Source of the DNA: Methylotenera sp. L2L1
Lineage (GTDB): Bacteria > Pseudomonadota > Gammaproteobacteria > Burkholderiales > Methylophilaceae
DNA: 64,000 nt
Direction: 5' to 3'
Assembly (NCBI RefSeq): GCF_000744605.1
Contig: NZ_JQMG01000001.1
Span: 2,480,001-2,544,000, forward strand
The notes under the pieces are model-generated. The model searched no databases. It had not been told where the DNA came from and was given only the letters and a program-made list of their open reading frames with translations. This document shows, in pieces, positions 40,375 through 48,707 of this stretch (positions within the stretch are counted from its first letter, which is position 1; each line of letters begins with the position of its first letter). Position numbers and translations under genes: made by a program.

Positions 40375-41262
40375 TTATTTAACAGCGCTCAAGGTGTAAC
40401 CCGCTTGTTTCAATGCAGCAATTAATCCAGTTTTACCAGCAAGGTGTGAAGCGCCTACTGCGACAAACAGGCTTGCATTTTGTGCTTTAGCTAGCATACG
40501 CTCAGCCATCACCAAGTTACGCTCGTCTAACAATTTAACACGCATACGCGCCCACAAATCCGCAGGTAGCATACGGCCTGTCATCTCATCGTTCATTGCA
40601 TAAATTTTATCTGCGTCGCCTTTTAGGTAAGCTTTAACTAGCCGCTCGTAATCACGCTCTTTAGTTTGCTGACTGCGCTTTAACACCTTGCGTAAAAAAG
40701 CCACTTGCTCATCACGACTTAAACCATCCATCGCAGAAAAATGCTCAACCGCAGTTTCTAAGCCAACAACCTCTTTACCTGAGTCTTCAGCCAAGCGCAT
40801 CAGTAAATTATCTTGCGCATAAGGCGTTAATGGTCTTGGCGAATCAAACACCACAGCTAATAGCCAAGGTTTGGTACGTAACGCGGCTTCCCGATGCATC
40901 ACATGAAAGTCAGCTAATGCATATACTTGTTCTAACTCCTGCGCACTCAACATTGTGCTGAGGTTAGTATCTTGCATCTGCAAAATAGTCGTGTTTTTAG
41001 ATGGCTCAACTTCCATCATAAAAACATCGACTGATTCTAATGCTGCGATGACTTGAGGAGAAAAGTCAGTGACGCGGTTATCGTCAGTATGAATCGTACC
41101 AAACAGATAGATAGGTTTACTTGAGTTAGACTCAGCCTTCCAGAACAGCCCTTGCTCAGCAAAAGCTGCTGTATTGAGTAAACAAAGCAATACAGCATAA
41201 ATGAGGGTTTTGCAAATATTAAGCATCCATGACCTTAAAATTACATCACCCTCATGCAACAT
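40375..41262 (-). CDS. TraB/GumN family protein
   Basis: The protein has a signal peptide (NICKTLIYAVLLCLLNTAAFA) and a TraB/GumN domain with the hallmark IYLFGTIHTDD, plus MMEVEPS near residue 85 and VAVGASHLAGKTGLIAALKQ at the C-terminus. The family is related to Tiki-type metalloproteases; the GTxH and GxxH histidines seen here are the putative metal ligands. The first ATG gives 295 residues; the ATG at 41226 gives a more normal signal peptide and 283. It starts 4 bp after the ygiQ stop codon on the same strand, so the two form an operon. Confidence 0.86.
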   Translation of the reverse strand: MLHEGDVILRSWMLNICKTLIYAVLLCLLNTAAFAEQGLFWKAESNSSKPIYLFGTIHTDDNRVTDFSPQVIAALESVDVFMMEVEPSKNTTILQMQDTNLSTMLSAQELEQVYALADFHVMHREAALRTKPWLLAVVFDSPRPLTPYAQDNLLMRLAEDSGKEVVGLETAVEHFSAMDGLSRDEQVAFLRKVLKRSQQTKERDYERLVKAYLKGDADKIYAMNDEMTGRMLPADLWARMRVKLLDERNLVMAERMLAKAQNASLFVAVGASHLAGKTGLIAALKQAGYTLSAVK

Positions 41263-41265
41263 TGC

Positions 41266-43434
41266 TTAAGAGTATTTACGCTTTTTCTCTGTGGTGCGTC
41301 TAGGCCGCACAGTTCGCTCTAATTGCTCACCGCGCACCGTCGTCACCGGCTTAGTTGAAAGTGGTTGCCAAGCAGGAATCAAACAATGCTTGCCACTACC
41401 AATTAAATCGTCACGCCCCATTTTCTTTAATGCTTCGCGTAACATTGGCCAGTTATTAGGGTCATGATAGCGAATAAAGGCTTTATGTAATTTACGTACA
41501 TTGCCTGCTTTTGGGATAGGCACATCATCAGAATCCGCCGTCACTTTACGCAAAGGATTTTTGCCTGAGTGATACATTGCGGTTGCCATTGCCATTGGCG
41601 TAGGCGTAAACGTTTGCACTTGGTCTAATTTAAAGTCATATTTCTTTAACCACAATGCCAAATTAAGCATGTCATCATCCGTAGTGCCCGGGTGCGCAGC
41701 AATAAAATACGGAATCAAATATTGCTTCTTACCGGCTTCGGCACTGAACTTCTCAAACATGGCTTTAAATTCGTCATAAGCACCCATGCCCGGCTTCATC
41801 ATTTTGCTCAGCACGTTTTCTTCTGAATGCTCAGGCGCAATTTTCAGATAGCCGCCTACATGGTGCTGTACCAGCTCTTTTACATATTCGGGTGACTTCA
41901 CTGCCAAGTCGTAGCGCAGACCAGAACCAATCAGAATTTTCTTCACACCTTTAAGCGCGCGCGCTTTACGGTACAACTGTATCAAAGCGCTATGATCAGT
42001 ATTTAAGTTTTCACACACGCCAGGGTAAACGCAGCTTAACTTACGGCAGTTTTTCTCGATGGATTCAGATTTACATGCAATACGGTACATATTGGCAGTA
42101 GGCCCGCCTAAGTCTGAAATCACCCCAGTAAAACCTTCGACCTTATCTCGAATTTCTTCCACTTCTTTAAGGATAGAAGCTTCACTTCTGCTCTGAATAA
42201 TGCGGCCTTCATGTTCAGTAATGCTACAGAAGGTACAACCGCCAAAGCAGCCGCGCATGATGTTCACGCTAAAGCGTATCATCTCCCAAGCAGGGATTTT
42301 TGCATCTTTATACGCAGGGTGCGGCTTACGTGCATACGGCATGTCATACACATAGTCCATCTCTTTGGTAGTGAGCGGGATTGGTGGCGGATTCAGCCAC
42401 ACTTCTCTGTCACCATGCTTTTGTACCAAAGCACGCGCATTGCCCGGGTTAGCTTCTAAGTGCAATACTCTTGATGCATGAGCATATAACACTGGGTCAT
42501 TCGCCACCTCTTCAAACGCAGGCAAACGCACCACTTGCTTAGATCTATCCGCCTTAGGCGCTTTTAACCTGAGGTTGGGCACGATTTCAATGGCGCTTAC
42601 GCCATCAGGCAATTCTGTTTTATTAGCATCATCCGTAGCACAGCTAGCGTCAGATTTACCCATTTTCATTTCATATGGGTCAACTGGTTTATCTACTGCA
42701 CCAGGACGATCAAGCTTGGTACTTTCTATCTCACTCCAGCCGTCTGGAATCTTTTTACGTAAAAAAGCAGTGCCGCGGATATCTTGAATATCGGCAACTT
42801 TCTCGCCTTTCGCAATTCTGTGGCTAAGTTCAACCAACGCGCGCTCTGCGTTTCCGTACAATAAAATATCGGCTTTAGAATCCACTAAAATGCTACGGCG
42901 CACTTTATCTGACCAATAGTCATAATGCGCAATACGCCGCAAACTCGCCTCAATACTACCTACCACCAGCGGCACATCAGAATATGCCTCACGGCAACGT
43001 TGGCTATACACCAGCACCGCACGGTCCGGGCGCTTGTTAGCTGCAGCATCAGGCGTGTAGGCGTCATCGCTACGGATTTTTCTATCCGCCGTATAGCGAT
43101 TCACCATGCTATCCATATTGCCCGCAGTGACTCCAAAGTAAAGGTTAGGCTTACCTAACACTTTAAACGCATTGGCGTTTTGCCAATCAGGTTGCGCAAT
43201 AATCCCTACTCTAAAACCTTGCGCTTCTAACAGGCGTCCGACTAAAGCCATGCCAAAGCTAGGATGATCAATGTAAGCATCCCCAGTAATCAAAATAATG
43301 TCGCAACTATCCCAGCCAAGAGCGTCCATTTCGGCACGTGACATCGGTAAAATTGGCGCAGGCCCAAACCGCTTCGCCCAATAAGGGCGATAGCTAGGAA
43401 TAGGTTTTGCTAACATTGTTGAGTATTGTTCCAA
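41266..43434 (-). CDS. YgiQ-family radical SAM protein
   Basis: The 722-residue protein has the radical SAM cysteine motif in [19 protein letters not shown] (C-x3-C-x2-C), a YgiQ N-terminal domain with [20 protein letters not shown], and a C-terminal extension with [17 protein letters not shown] and a basic tail. The B12-binding-like N-terminal region is expected in this family. The reaction of YgiQ is unknown. An additional Cys cluster [15 protein letters not shown] might bind a second iron-sulfur cluster. It precedes the TraB/GumN gene. Confidence 0.9.
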   Translation of the reverse strand: MEQYSTMLAKPIPSYRPYWAKRFGPAPILPMSRAEMDALGWDSCDIILITGDAYIDHPSFGMALVGRLLEAQGFRVGIIAQPDWQNANAFKVLGKPNLYFGVTAGNMDSMVNRYTADRKIRSDDAYTPDAAANKRPDRAVLVYSQRCREAYSDVPLVVGSIEASLRRIAHYDYWSDKVRRSILVDSKADILLYGNAERALVELSHRIAKGEKVADIQDIRGTAFLRKKIPDGWSEIESTKLDRPGAVDKPVDPYEMKMGKSDASCATDDANKTELPDGVSAIEIVPNLRLKAPKADRSKQVVRLPAFEEVANDPVLYAHASRVLHLEANPGNARALVQKHGDREVWLNPPPIPLTTKEMDYVYDMPYARKPHPAYKDAKIPAWEMIRFSVNIMRGCFGGCTFCSITEHEGRIIQSRSEASILKEVEEIRDKVEGFTGVISDLGGPTANMYRIACKSESIEKNCRKLSCVYPGVCENLNTDHSALIQLYRKARALKGVKKILIGSGLRYDLAVKSPEYVKELVQHHVGGYLKIAPEHSEENVLSKMMKPGMGAYDEFKAMFEKFSAEAGKKQYLIPYFIAAHPGTTDDDMLNLALWLKKYDFKLDQVQTFTPTPMAMATAMYHSGKNPLRKVTADSDDVPIPKAGNVRKLHKAFIRYHDPNNWPMLREALKKMGRDDLIGSGKHCLIPAWQPLSTKPVTTVRGEQLERTVRPRRTTEKKRKYS

Positions 43435-43623
43435 GGTATCTGCTATAAATCGATAAAAGTGCGCGCATTTTACGCGCTAATCATATGATTAAGAAGCTTT
43501 TTTTATAGTTCAATCCATTTAGAAAGCAAACTTAATAAATTTAATCTTACTTTTTAACCACAATCACACCCGATATTACATACAATATAGCCACAAACTA
43601 TCGATGAAATCATATTAAAACTT

Positions 43624-44253
43624 ATGCTTAGTTACGCGGATCTAGTAAAAACTTTGCATCAATTTGCAGAAAATGCAAAAGACAAACCCTTAACCATCGG
43701 TGAGGCCTTAGATACGCTAGATGAAGCAGGTTATGCATTCATTTGCATCATACTGGTACTGCCATTTTTACAACCCATCCCATTAGGCCCATTTACCGTG
43801 CTTGGCGGAATAGCTTTTGGCACGTTAGGCTGGCAATTATTACGTGGCCATGAATCCCCTGTATTGCCAAAAAAAATATTAGCAATTGAATTTAATGAAA
43901 AAACTTGGAGAACTTTAGCTAAAGTCTGCCTGAAAATTTTGGATTTATGCAGAAGAATCAGTAAACCACGCTACCCACGGATTGCCGAAGGAAGACGCGG
44001 TCAAAAAATTGGGGGCTTTATCTTACTGGCAGCTGGCGGATTAATGGCAATCCCTTTTGGAGTATTACCATTCAATAATTTTTTACCCGGCTTGGCTATA
44101 CTGTTTTACTGCATAGGAGAGCTGGAAGATGATGGGCTGATGTACTTTATTGCATTCTTTTGGCTCATCGTCACAGCAATCTATTTCAGCGCATTCTTTT
44201 TTGCGCTATGGTACTTTGGTGAAAAAGCATTAGCTTTCTTTAAAATACTTTAA
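43624..44253 (+). CDS. ExoD family membrane protein
   Basis: The 209-residue protein has three or four transmembrane segments and the ExoD pattern LTIGEALDTLDEAGYAFICI, LPFLQPIPLGPFTVLGGI and PFNNFLPGLAILFYCIGELE. ExoD proteins influence exopolysaccharide production in rhizobia, but the biochemical role is unclear. It forms the left flank of the cassette cluster and ends 317 bp before the first cassette gene. I leave the gene symbol blank because function in this organism is uncertain. Confidence 0.87.
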   Translation: MLSYADLVKTLHQFAENAKDKPLTIGEALDTLDEAGYAFICIILVLPFLQPIPLGPFTVLGGIAFGTLGWQLLRGHESPVLPKKILAIEFNEKTWRTLAKVCLKILDLCRRISKPRYPRIAEGRRGQKIGGFILLAAGGLMAIPFGVLPFNNFLPGLAILFYCIGELEDDGLMYFIAFFWLIVTAIYFSAFFFALWYFGEKALAFFKIL

Positions 44254-44529
44254 ACCCTGTGCACATAGACATACCCTAAAAATTTGTAGGCTAATACTGA
44301 GCTTCTATATTTTTCTTAAAAATGCGATTATTTTTGAAGTAATGAAATTACGAGTGACTAATCTTAAAGCCCAAAGCAATCATTCAAGAAGTCAAAAACT
44401 TCCCATACAAAGCAACTTCGTCTAGAATCATTTGGCAATGACTCATTGCCTCTATATTAATGAAACTCAGGACACAAAAATAAGAAAGTGCAACGAGATC
44501 CGGCCATATATCCATTTTCCATTTATTCA

Positions 44530-44553
44530 TATAGAGACCTATAGGTCTCTATA
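44530..44553. repeat. Perfect 24-bp palindrome upstream of the first cassette gene
   Basis: The left arm TATAGAGACCTA is followed directly by its exact complement, with no spacer. It lies 17 bp before the first cassette ATG. It could be an operator for a dimeric regulator, a transcript hairpin or a recombination-related structure. Confidence 0.8.
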
Positions 44554-44559
44554 ATTACT

Positions 44560-44566
44560 GTTAGAT
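44560..44566 (+). other. Integron-type core site (GTTRRRY) before cassette gene 1
   Basis: The heptamer GTTAGAT fits the core-site consensus GTTRRRY and lies 4 bp before the ATG, the same relation as the R' sites found before the next two genes (4 and 11 bp). Alone this is weak, but the position matches the start of a cassette. Confidence 0.45.
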
Positions 44567-44570
44567 ATTT

Positions 44571-44930
44571 ATGTCACCTGAATACAAACTCGACCTAACT
44601 GCGTTTTGGGGAATGACCGGGCCTGAGCTGATTGCTGAAGTGGCCCCAAACGCTTTGTATGAGAAATTTGGTTACCCACTACTCAATGACGGTGATAGCG
44701 AAAGTATGGGAACATATATTTTCGTTTCGCGCGCTGGTGACGTCGTAACTATTTACTACCGAGCAAACGATGTTTGGGAAATATTGCTTCGCTTGGTTAA
44801 ACGCTGGTTCTGGCGAGGCAAGGAGCCCATTCGATTAACAATTGGCGCAGACAAAAGGTTTCAAGCAGAAGAGTTCTCCAAATGGCTCAGTAGCGAAGTT
44901 CCCTGTAAAATTGGAAATTGGCCGTGGTGA
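44571..44930 (+). CDS. Cassette gene 1: hypothetical 119-residue protein
   Basis: I do not recognise the family. The protein starts MSPEYKLDLTAFWGMTGPEL and contains NALYEKFGYPLL, GTYIFVSRAGDVVTIYYRAND and a Trp/Arg-rich helix LLRLVKRWFWRGKEP. It ends in a short tail, SEVPCKIGNWPW. It has no signal peptide. Short, hypothetical, tightly bordered by recombination sites, it is typical of integron cassette genes. The ATG is 4 bp after a core site with no clear ribosome-binding site. Confidence 0.7.
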   Translation: MSPEYKLDLTAFWGMTGPELIAEVAPNALYEKFGYPLLNDGDSESMGTYIFVSRAGDVVTIYYRANDVWEILLRLVKRWFWRGKEPIRLTIGADKRFQAEEFSKWLSSEVPCKIGNWPW

Positions 44931-44931
44931 T

Positions 44932-44991
44932 ATCGAACCCATCATTCAAGCGGGACTGTCTAAAGCCAGCCCTTTAACCCTAACGTTAAGT
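44932..44991 (+). other. attC recombination site 1
   Basis: The site runs from R''-like ATCGAAC (44932-44938) through L'' CATTCAAGCGGG to L' CCCTTTAA and R' GTTAAGT (44985-44991; exact GTTRRRY). The arms are imperfect complements: AAC pairs with GTT, TTcAAgcGGG with CCCTTTAA with unpaired bases, and CTG with CAG in the centre. Such folded stems with extrahelical bases are the hallmark of attC. One R'' position deviates from RYYYAAC. Confidence 0.75.
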
Positions 44992-44995
44992 CTTC

Positions 44996-45379
44996 ATGCG
45001 TACCCAGGCAGCACTAGACGAATTTACACAACATTTGACCGATGTTTTTCGACTGTTCGGATCAATCTCCTTACGCCGAATGTTCTCTGGCTATGGCGTC
45101 TTTCACGATGGAATTATGTTCGGTTTAGTTTCTCAGGAAACCCTGTACTTGAAGGCCGATACCGAAAACTCTGCAGATTTTCGAGACCAAGGGCTTAGTC
45201 AATTCGAATATGTTCGACAGGGAAAAGTTATTGGATTGTCCTACTATCAGGCTCCAGAGATCGTGCTTGAAGACGCCAATGAAGCAGCGCTCTGGGCGCG
45301 ACGCTCGTTTGAAGCTGCTCTACGTGCTGACGCATCAAAAGCAAAGTCTGTTCGGAGCCGTCATAGACATGAAACCTAA
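44996..45379 (+). CDS. Cassette gene 2: TfoX/Sxy N-terminal-domain protein
   Basis: The 127-residue protein has the TfoX_N pattern LFGSISLRRMFSGYGVFHDG and IMFGLVSQETLYLKADTEN, then EYVRQGKVIGLSYYQAPEIV. TfoX/Sxy regulates competence genes in some gammaproteobacteria, but stand-alone TfoX_N proteins are common, occur in integron cassettes and have no settled function. The ATG is 4 bp after the R' site of attC 1 and the TAA stop lies inside the next attC, an arrangement usual for cassette genes. Confidence 0.8.
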   Translation: MRTQAALDEFTQHLTDVFRLFGSISLRRMFSGYGVFHDGIMFGLVSQETLYLKADTENSADFRDQGLSQFEYVRQGKVIGLSYYQAPEIVLEDANEAALWARRSFEAALRADASKAKSVRSRHRHET

Positions 45380-45431
45380 TCCATCATTCAAGCCGGGTGC
45401 CTAACTGCCCCCATTAACTCAAACGTTAGCC
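45374..45431 (+). other. attC recombination site 2
   Basis: This 58-bp site starts with ACCTAAT (45374-45380), has the same CCATCATTCAAGC segment as site 1, and ends in AACGTTAGCC with R' GTTAGCC at 45425-45431. R' and R'' each deviate by one base from consensus. The arms TTCAAGCCGGG and CCCCCATTAA pair imperfectly. Sites 1 and 2 have nearly the same length and spacing of elements, although the centres differ. Confidence 0.72.
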
Positions 45432-45442
45432 AGATTTAAGTC

Positions 45443-45994
45443 ATGGAAGCCCTATCACTTGAACTAAGTATCGCTTGCAAAGCCGACGCTAAAGAAATTG
45501 CAGCCCTCGTGAACAGAGCCTACCGACCTTCTTCGCAGGAAGCGGGCTGGACACATGAAGCAAATCTAATTGCTGGTGAGAGAATTTCCACCGAACAAGT
45601 GCTTTCCCTATTTCACGAACAATCTACGATTTTGCTCTTACGTCTTGGGCAAGATATCGTAGCATGTGTGCATGTGCAAGGTGGTCAGTCCAGTGCTTAC
45701 ATTGGCATGCTGGCGACTAATCCAACAATGCAAGCGCAAGGTCTTGGTAAGCAATTGTTACTTCACGCAGAGGCGTATGCCATTGAACATTACGATGCTT
45801 CTGTACTCAAAATTTCGGTTTTATCTTCACGGCCAGAACTCTTAGCTTTCTACGAACGACGCGGTTATGCTCTTACCGGGCAGGTAGAGGAATATCCAGT
45901 GTCAGCCGGTGTCGGTCAGCCAATAGTCACTGGCATCCAGGTTTTGTGGTTGGAAAAGGTACCAGCTAACCCACCATTCAAGCAAGAATCGTAA
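45443..45994 (+). CDS. Cassette gene 3: GNAT-family N-acetyltransferase
   Basis: The 183-residue protein has the GNAT fold with acetyl-CoA motif A LATNPTMQAQGLGKQLLLHA (Q-x-x-G-x-G) and motif B around LKISVLSSRPELLAFYERRG (FYERRGY). N-terminal EIAALVNRAYRPSSQEAGWT suggests relatives of the small-molecule or antibiotic acetyltransferases found often in cassettes. The substrate is unknown. Its last codons run into a decayed attC, so the present C-terminus (PANPPFKQES) may differ from the original. Confidence 0.83.
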   Translation: MEALSLELSIACKADAKEIAALVNRAYRPSSQEAGWTHEANLIAGERISTEQVLSLFHEQSTILLLRLGQDIVACVHVQGGQSSAYIGMLATNPTMQAQGLGKQLLLHAEAYAIEHYDASVLKISVLSSRPELLAFYERRGYALTGQVEEYPVSAGVGQPIVTGIQVLWLEKVPANPPFKQES

Positions 45995-46032
45995 AAATGT
46001 AGCTTAAACAGCTTCATCAAGCTACGTTATTA
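45964..46032 (+). other. Decayed attC-like site 3
   Basis: The left half is clear: AGCTAACCCACCATTCAAGC matches sites 1 and 2. The right half is degenerate: a GCTTAA stretch, then an inverted repeat GTAGCTT/AAGCTAC and ACGTTATTA, which fails the GTTRRRY rule. This site is probably non-functional and marks the right edge of the cluster. Confidence 0.5.
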
Positions 46033-46138
46033 CTTTATATTTAAAACTTACATTTAAATAACGCTTCTAAGGGATGATGCGCAAGATGTTGTATGTTCAG
46101 CGCAATATGGCAGAAGCTAGAAAATCAAGACTACGTTT

Positions 46139-46894
46139 ATGAGCAACGGATACTATCAACTACCCAACGGTCGGGTTGCCAGTGTTGACGGTGATTGTGA
46201 TTTCCCGCCACTGACCGAAGCACTAACAGACCCCAATGGCTTGGTGGCGATCGGCGGAGATTTATCTCTACCGCGCTTACTCGCTGCTTATCATCAAGGC
46301 ATCTTTCCCTGGTTTAGTGATGGCGAGCCTATCCTTTGGTGGAGCCCTAACCCACGCATGGTGTTATTTCCAAACGAGCTAAAAATATCAAACTCGCTAC
46401 AGAAAACGCTGAAGAAAAAAGTTTTCGAGGTTAGGTTCAATACTGCATTTCGCGAGGTCATCACCGCCTGTAGCGCTACGACACGCGCTCAACAAGCCGG
46501 CACCTGGATTACACAAGATATTATTGAAGCTTACTGCAGATTACATGAGGCAGGGTTTGCCATTTCAGCAGAGTCTTATTTCGACAACCAATTAGTCGGC
46601 GGTTGCTATGGCGTACGCATAGGCAATATGTTTTATGGTGAAAGCATGTTCCATCACAAAACAGATGCCTCCAAAGTAGCTTTTACAAGCCTAGTACAAC
46701 ATATCACGGCACAAGGGGTGGGTCTTATCGACTGCCAAATGAAAACAGCACACTTAGCCAATTTTGGCGCACGTGAGATTAACCGTGTAGCATTTGCATT
46801 TCAACTAAAAAAACTAACAATGGGCCAAGCTACAGAAGATACTAGCGTAGCAAATACTCAATTAACACACGCCAGACTTAGCAACATCGATTAA
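46139..46894 (+). CDS. aat: Leucyl/phenylalanyl-tRNA-protein transferase
   Basis: Aat adds Leu or Phe from aminoacyl-tRNA to N-terminal Arg or Lys of proteins, marking them for ClpSAP degradation. The 251-residue protein has FPPLTEALTDPNGLVAIGGD, the core AYHQGIFPWFSDGEPILWWS (family signature), and GGCYGVRIGNMFYGESMFHH. The bpt gene follows 21 bp later, so the two N-degron transferases form an operon, as in many proteobacteria. It is the first chromosomal gene right of the cassette cluster. Confidence 0.96.
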   Translation: MSNGYYQLPNGRVASVDGDCDFPPLTEALTDPNGLVAIGGDLSLPRLLAAYHQGIFPWFSDGEPILWWSPNPRMVLFPNELKISNSLQKTLKKKVFEVRFNTAFREVITACSATTRAQQAGTWITQDIIEAYCRLHEAGFAISAESYFDNQLVGGCYGVRIGNMFYGESMFHHKTDASKVAFTSLVQHITAQGVGLIDCQMKTAHLANFGAREINRVAFAFQLKKLTMGQATEDTSVANTQLTHARLSNID

Positions 46895-46915
46895 AAATAG
46901 AGTTATACTTTTACC

Positions 46916-47692
46916 ATGAGTTTACCTAGCGATACACCGCTGCACAAACTGCAGTTTTACGTCACCACGGGCTACACCTGCGGCTACCTGCCAAACAAAA
47001 TGGCACAAAGTTTAATTGCCGCACCGCAGCACTTAGTCGACGCAAAGGTATACAGCGGACTAATTCAACAAGGCTTTAGACGTAGCGGAAAATTCTCCTA
47101 TAGACCGCACTGTGAAAACTGCCAAGAATGCATACCAGTCAGAATTATTTTAGATAAGTTCAGCCCAAACCGTAGCCAGAAACGTGCTTTTAAACAGCAC
47201 CACCACCTCACTACCACCATACTACCGATAGGCTTTCATGAAGAACACTATGCTCTGTACGCAAGCTACCAACGTGCCCGTCATAGTGAAGACAAAATAC
47301 AAGCTGAAACAACCTCCCCAGAAAGCGATGTTGAGCAATACCAAAGCTTTTTATGCCAGTCCAACGTAGAAAGTGTCATGGTTGAGTTTCGAGAAAATGG
47401 GCAACTTAAAATGGTTAGTGTCATCGATATTGTCCGGGATGGCATATCGGCCGTTTATACCTTTTATGAAACTAACGACAGCACAACCAGCTATGGCGAC
47501 TCTAGTAAACGTGCCAGTTATGGCACTTACAACGTGTTATGGCAAACACTTTGGGCTAAAGAGTTAGGGTTGCCCTATCTATATTTAGGCTATTGGATTA
47601 AAGACAGCAAAAAAATGGCTTATAAACAAAACTTTAAACCGCTAGAGAAACTCATCGACGGCGAATGGATCAAATCAGCACATCAACTTTAG
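46916..47692 (+). CDS. bpt: Aspartate/glutamate leucyltransferase (Bpt)
   Basis: Bpt transfers leucine to proteins with N-terminal Asp or Glu (the ATE1-related bacterial enzyme). The 258-residue protein has TTGYTCGYLPNKMAQSLIA and SYRPHCENCQECIPVRI with the conserved N-terminal cysteines, then RASYGTYNVLWQTLWAKELG and YLYLGYWIKDSKKMAYKQNF at the C-terminus. It is coupled to aat, supporting a joint role in the N-degron pathway. Confidence 0.95.
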   Translation: MSLPSDTPLHKLQFYVTTGYTCGYLPNKMAQSLIAAPQHLVDAKVYSGLIQQGFRRSGKFSYRPHCENCQECIPVRIILDKFSPNRSQKRAFKQHHHLTTTILPIGFHEEHYALYASYQRARHSEDKIQAETTSPESDVEQYQSFLCQSNVESVMVEFRENGQLKMVSVIDIVRDGISAVYTFYETNDSTTSYGDSSKRASYGTYNVLWQTLWAKELGLPYLYLGYWIKDSKKMAYKQNFKPLEKLIDGEWIKSAHQL

Positions 47693-47755
47693 CTAAAGCA
47701 GAAAAATAAGGTTCAATGCTACAATTGGGCATATTAATAAAAGAATGAATATGCT

Positions 47756-48637
47756 TTGAAAAATCAGGTTCTAAAAAAACTCGTTATTTTTGGCGTAGGT
47801 CTTATCGGCGGCTCTGTTGCATCTGCACTAAAAAAAGCAGGAAGCTCGGCAGAAATTGTAGGCGTTGGTCGATCTAGCGAAAGTCTGCAAACAGCCATCG
47901 ATTTAAACGTCATTGATACGGCAACCAGCAACATCGCTGAAGCACTTTTGCACGCGGACATCGTATTAATTGCTGCGCCAGTTGCACAAACACCACTGAT
48001 TCTAAACGCCATCAAACCACACCTGCATGCAGATACCGTGGTCACTGACGCAGGCAGCACTAAAAGTGATGTCCTCGCATGCGCAAAAGAAATCTTAGGT
48101 GAGCAATTTACGCAGTTTGTGGGTGGGCACCCGATTGCGGGCGCTGAAAAGAGCGGTGTGACAGCAGCAACCGCAGATTTATACATCAACAAAAATGTAG
48201 TATTAACACCAACTAACAGCACTAACGAAAATGCGGTTCAACGTGTTCGTGAACTATGGCAACACTGTGGCGCAAATGTCACTGAAATGCCAGCAGAAAC
48301 ACACGATGGTATCTTTGCCGCCGTTAGCCACCTTCCACACCTACTCGCTTTCGCGCTGGTAGATGACATTGCTTCACGCGCTAATGCAGAGCAACTATTT
48401 GGATTTGCTGCCAGCGGCTTTAGAGACTTTACCCGTATTGCGGGTAGCCATCCGGAAATGTGGCGTGACATTAGCTTGGCTAACAAAACAGCACTACTCA
48501 ATGAAATCACCGCATATCAGAACGAACTATCTAGACTAAAACAAATGTTGGAACAAGACGACGGCGATGCCTTACATGCATTGTTTGAACGTGCCAGCAT
48601 CGCTCGGAACAACTGGGCAAAACTTAAAGAACAATAA
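47756..48637 (+). CDS. tyrA: Prephenate dehydrogenase
   Basis: TyrA oxidatively decarboxylates prephenate to hydroxyphenylpyruvate in tyrosine synthesis. The 293-residue protein begins with the NAD-binding motif VIFGVGLIGGSVASALKKAG and has the active-site region VGGHPIAGAEKSGVTAA and FAAVSHLPHLLAFALVDDI. The start is a TTG at 47756, since no ATG occurs in frame before the nucleotide-binding motif; its ribosome-binding site is weak. The gene precedes aroA by 70 bp, the usual order in betaproteobacteria. Confidence 0.93.
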   Translation: MKNQVLKKLVIFGVGLIGGSVASALKKAGSSAEIVGVGRSSESLQTAIDLNVIDTATSNIAEALLHADIVLIAAPVAQTPLILNAIKPHLHADTVVTDAGSTKSDVLACAKEILGEQFTQFVGGHPIAGAEKSGVTAATADLYINKNVVLTPTNSTNENAVQRVRELWQHCGANVTEMPAETHDGIFAAVSHLPHLLAFALVDDIASRANAEQLFGFAASGFRDFTRIAGSHPEMWRDISLANKTALLNEITAYQNELSRLKQMLEQDDGDALHALFERASIARNNWAKLKEQ

Positions 48638-48707
48638 CTTGTTAAGCACTGTCATTTTCTAAAATTACAAACTTAATGCGTAATCACACAAAGCTAAAGA
48701 ATTAATC

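Larger units (their letters stand above)
44254..44570. other. Left boundary region of the cassette cluster
   Basis: No gene is supported in these 317 bp. They contain an attC-like left half at 44369-44388 (CCAAAGCAATCATTCAAG), a palindrome GGCAATGAcTCATTGCC at 44434-44450, a perfect 24-bp palindrome at 44530-44553 and the core-site sequence GTTAGAT at 44560-44566. These could be remnants of an attI region or of an older attC and promoter. Confidence 0.5.

Noticed and set aside
44842-45198. 118-codon frame spanning cassette genes 1 and 2
   Set aside because: It runs through the attC site in another frame and overlaps two better-supported genes.
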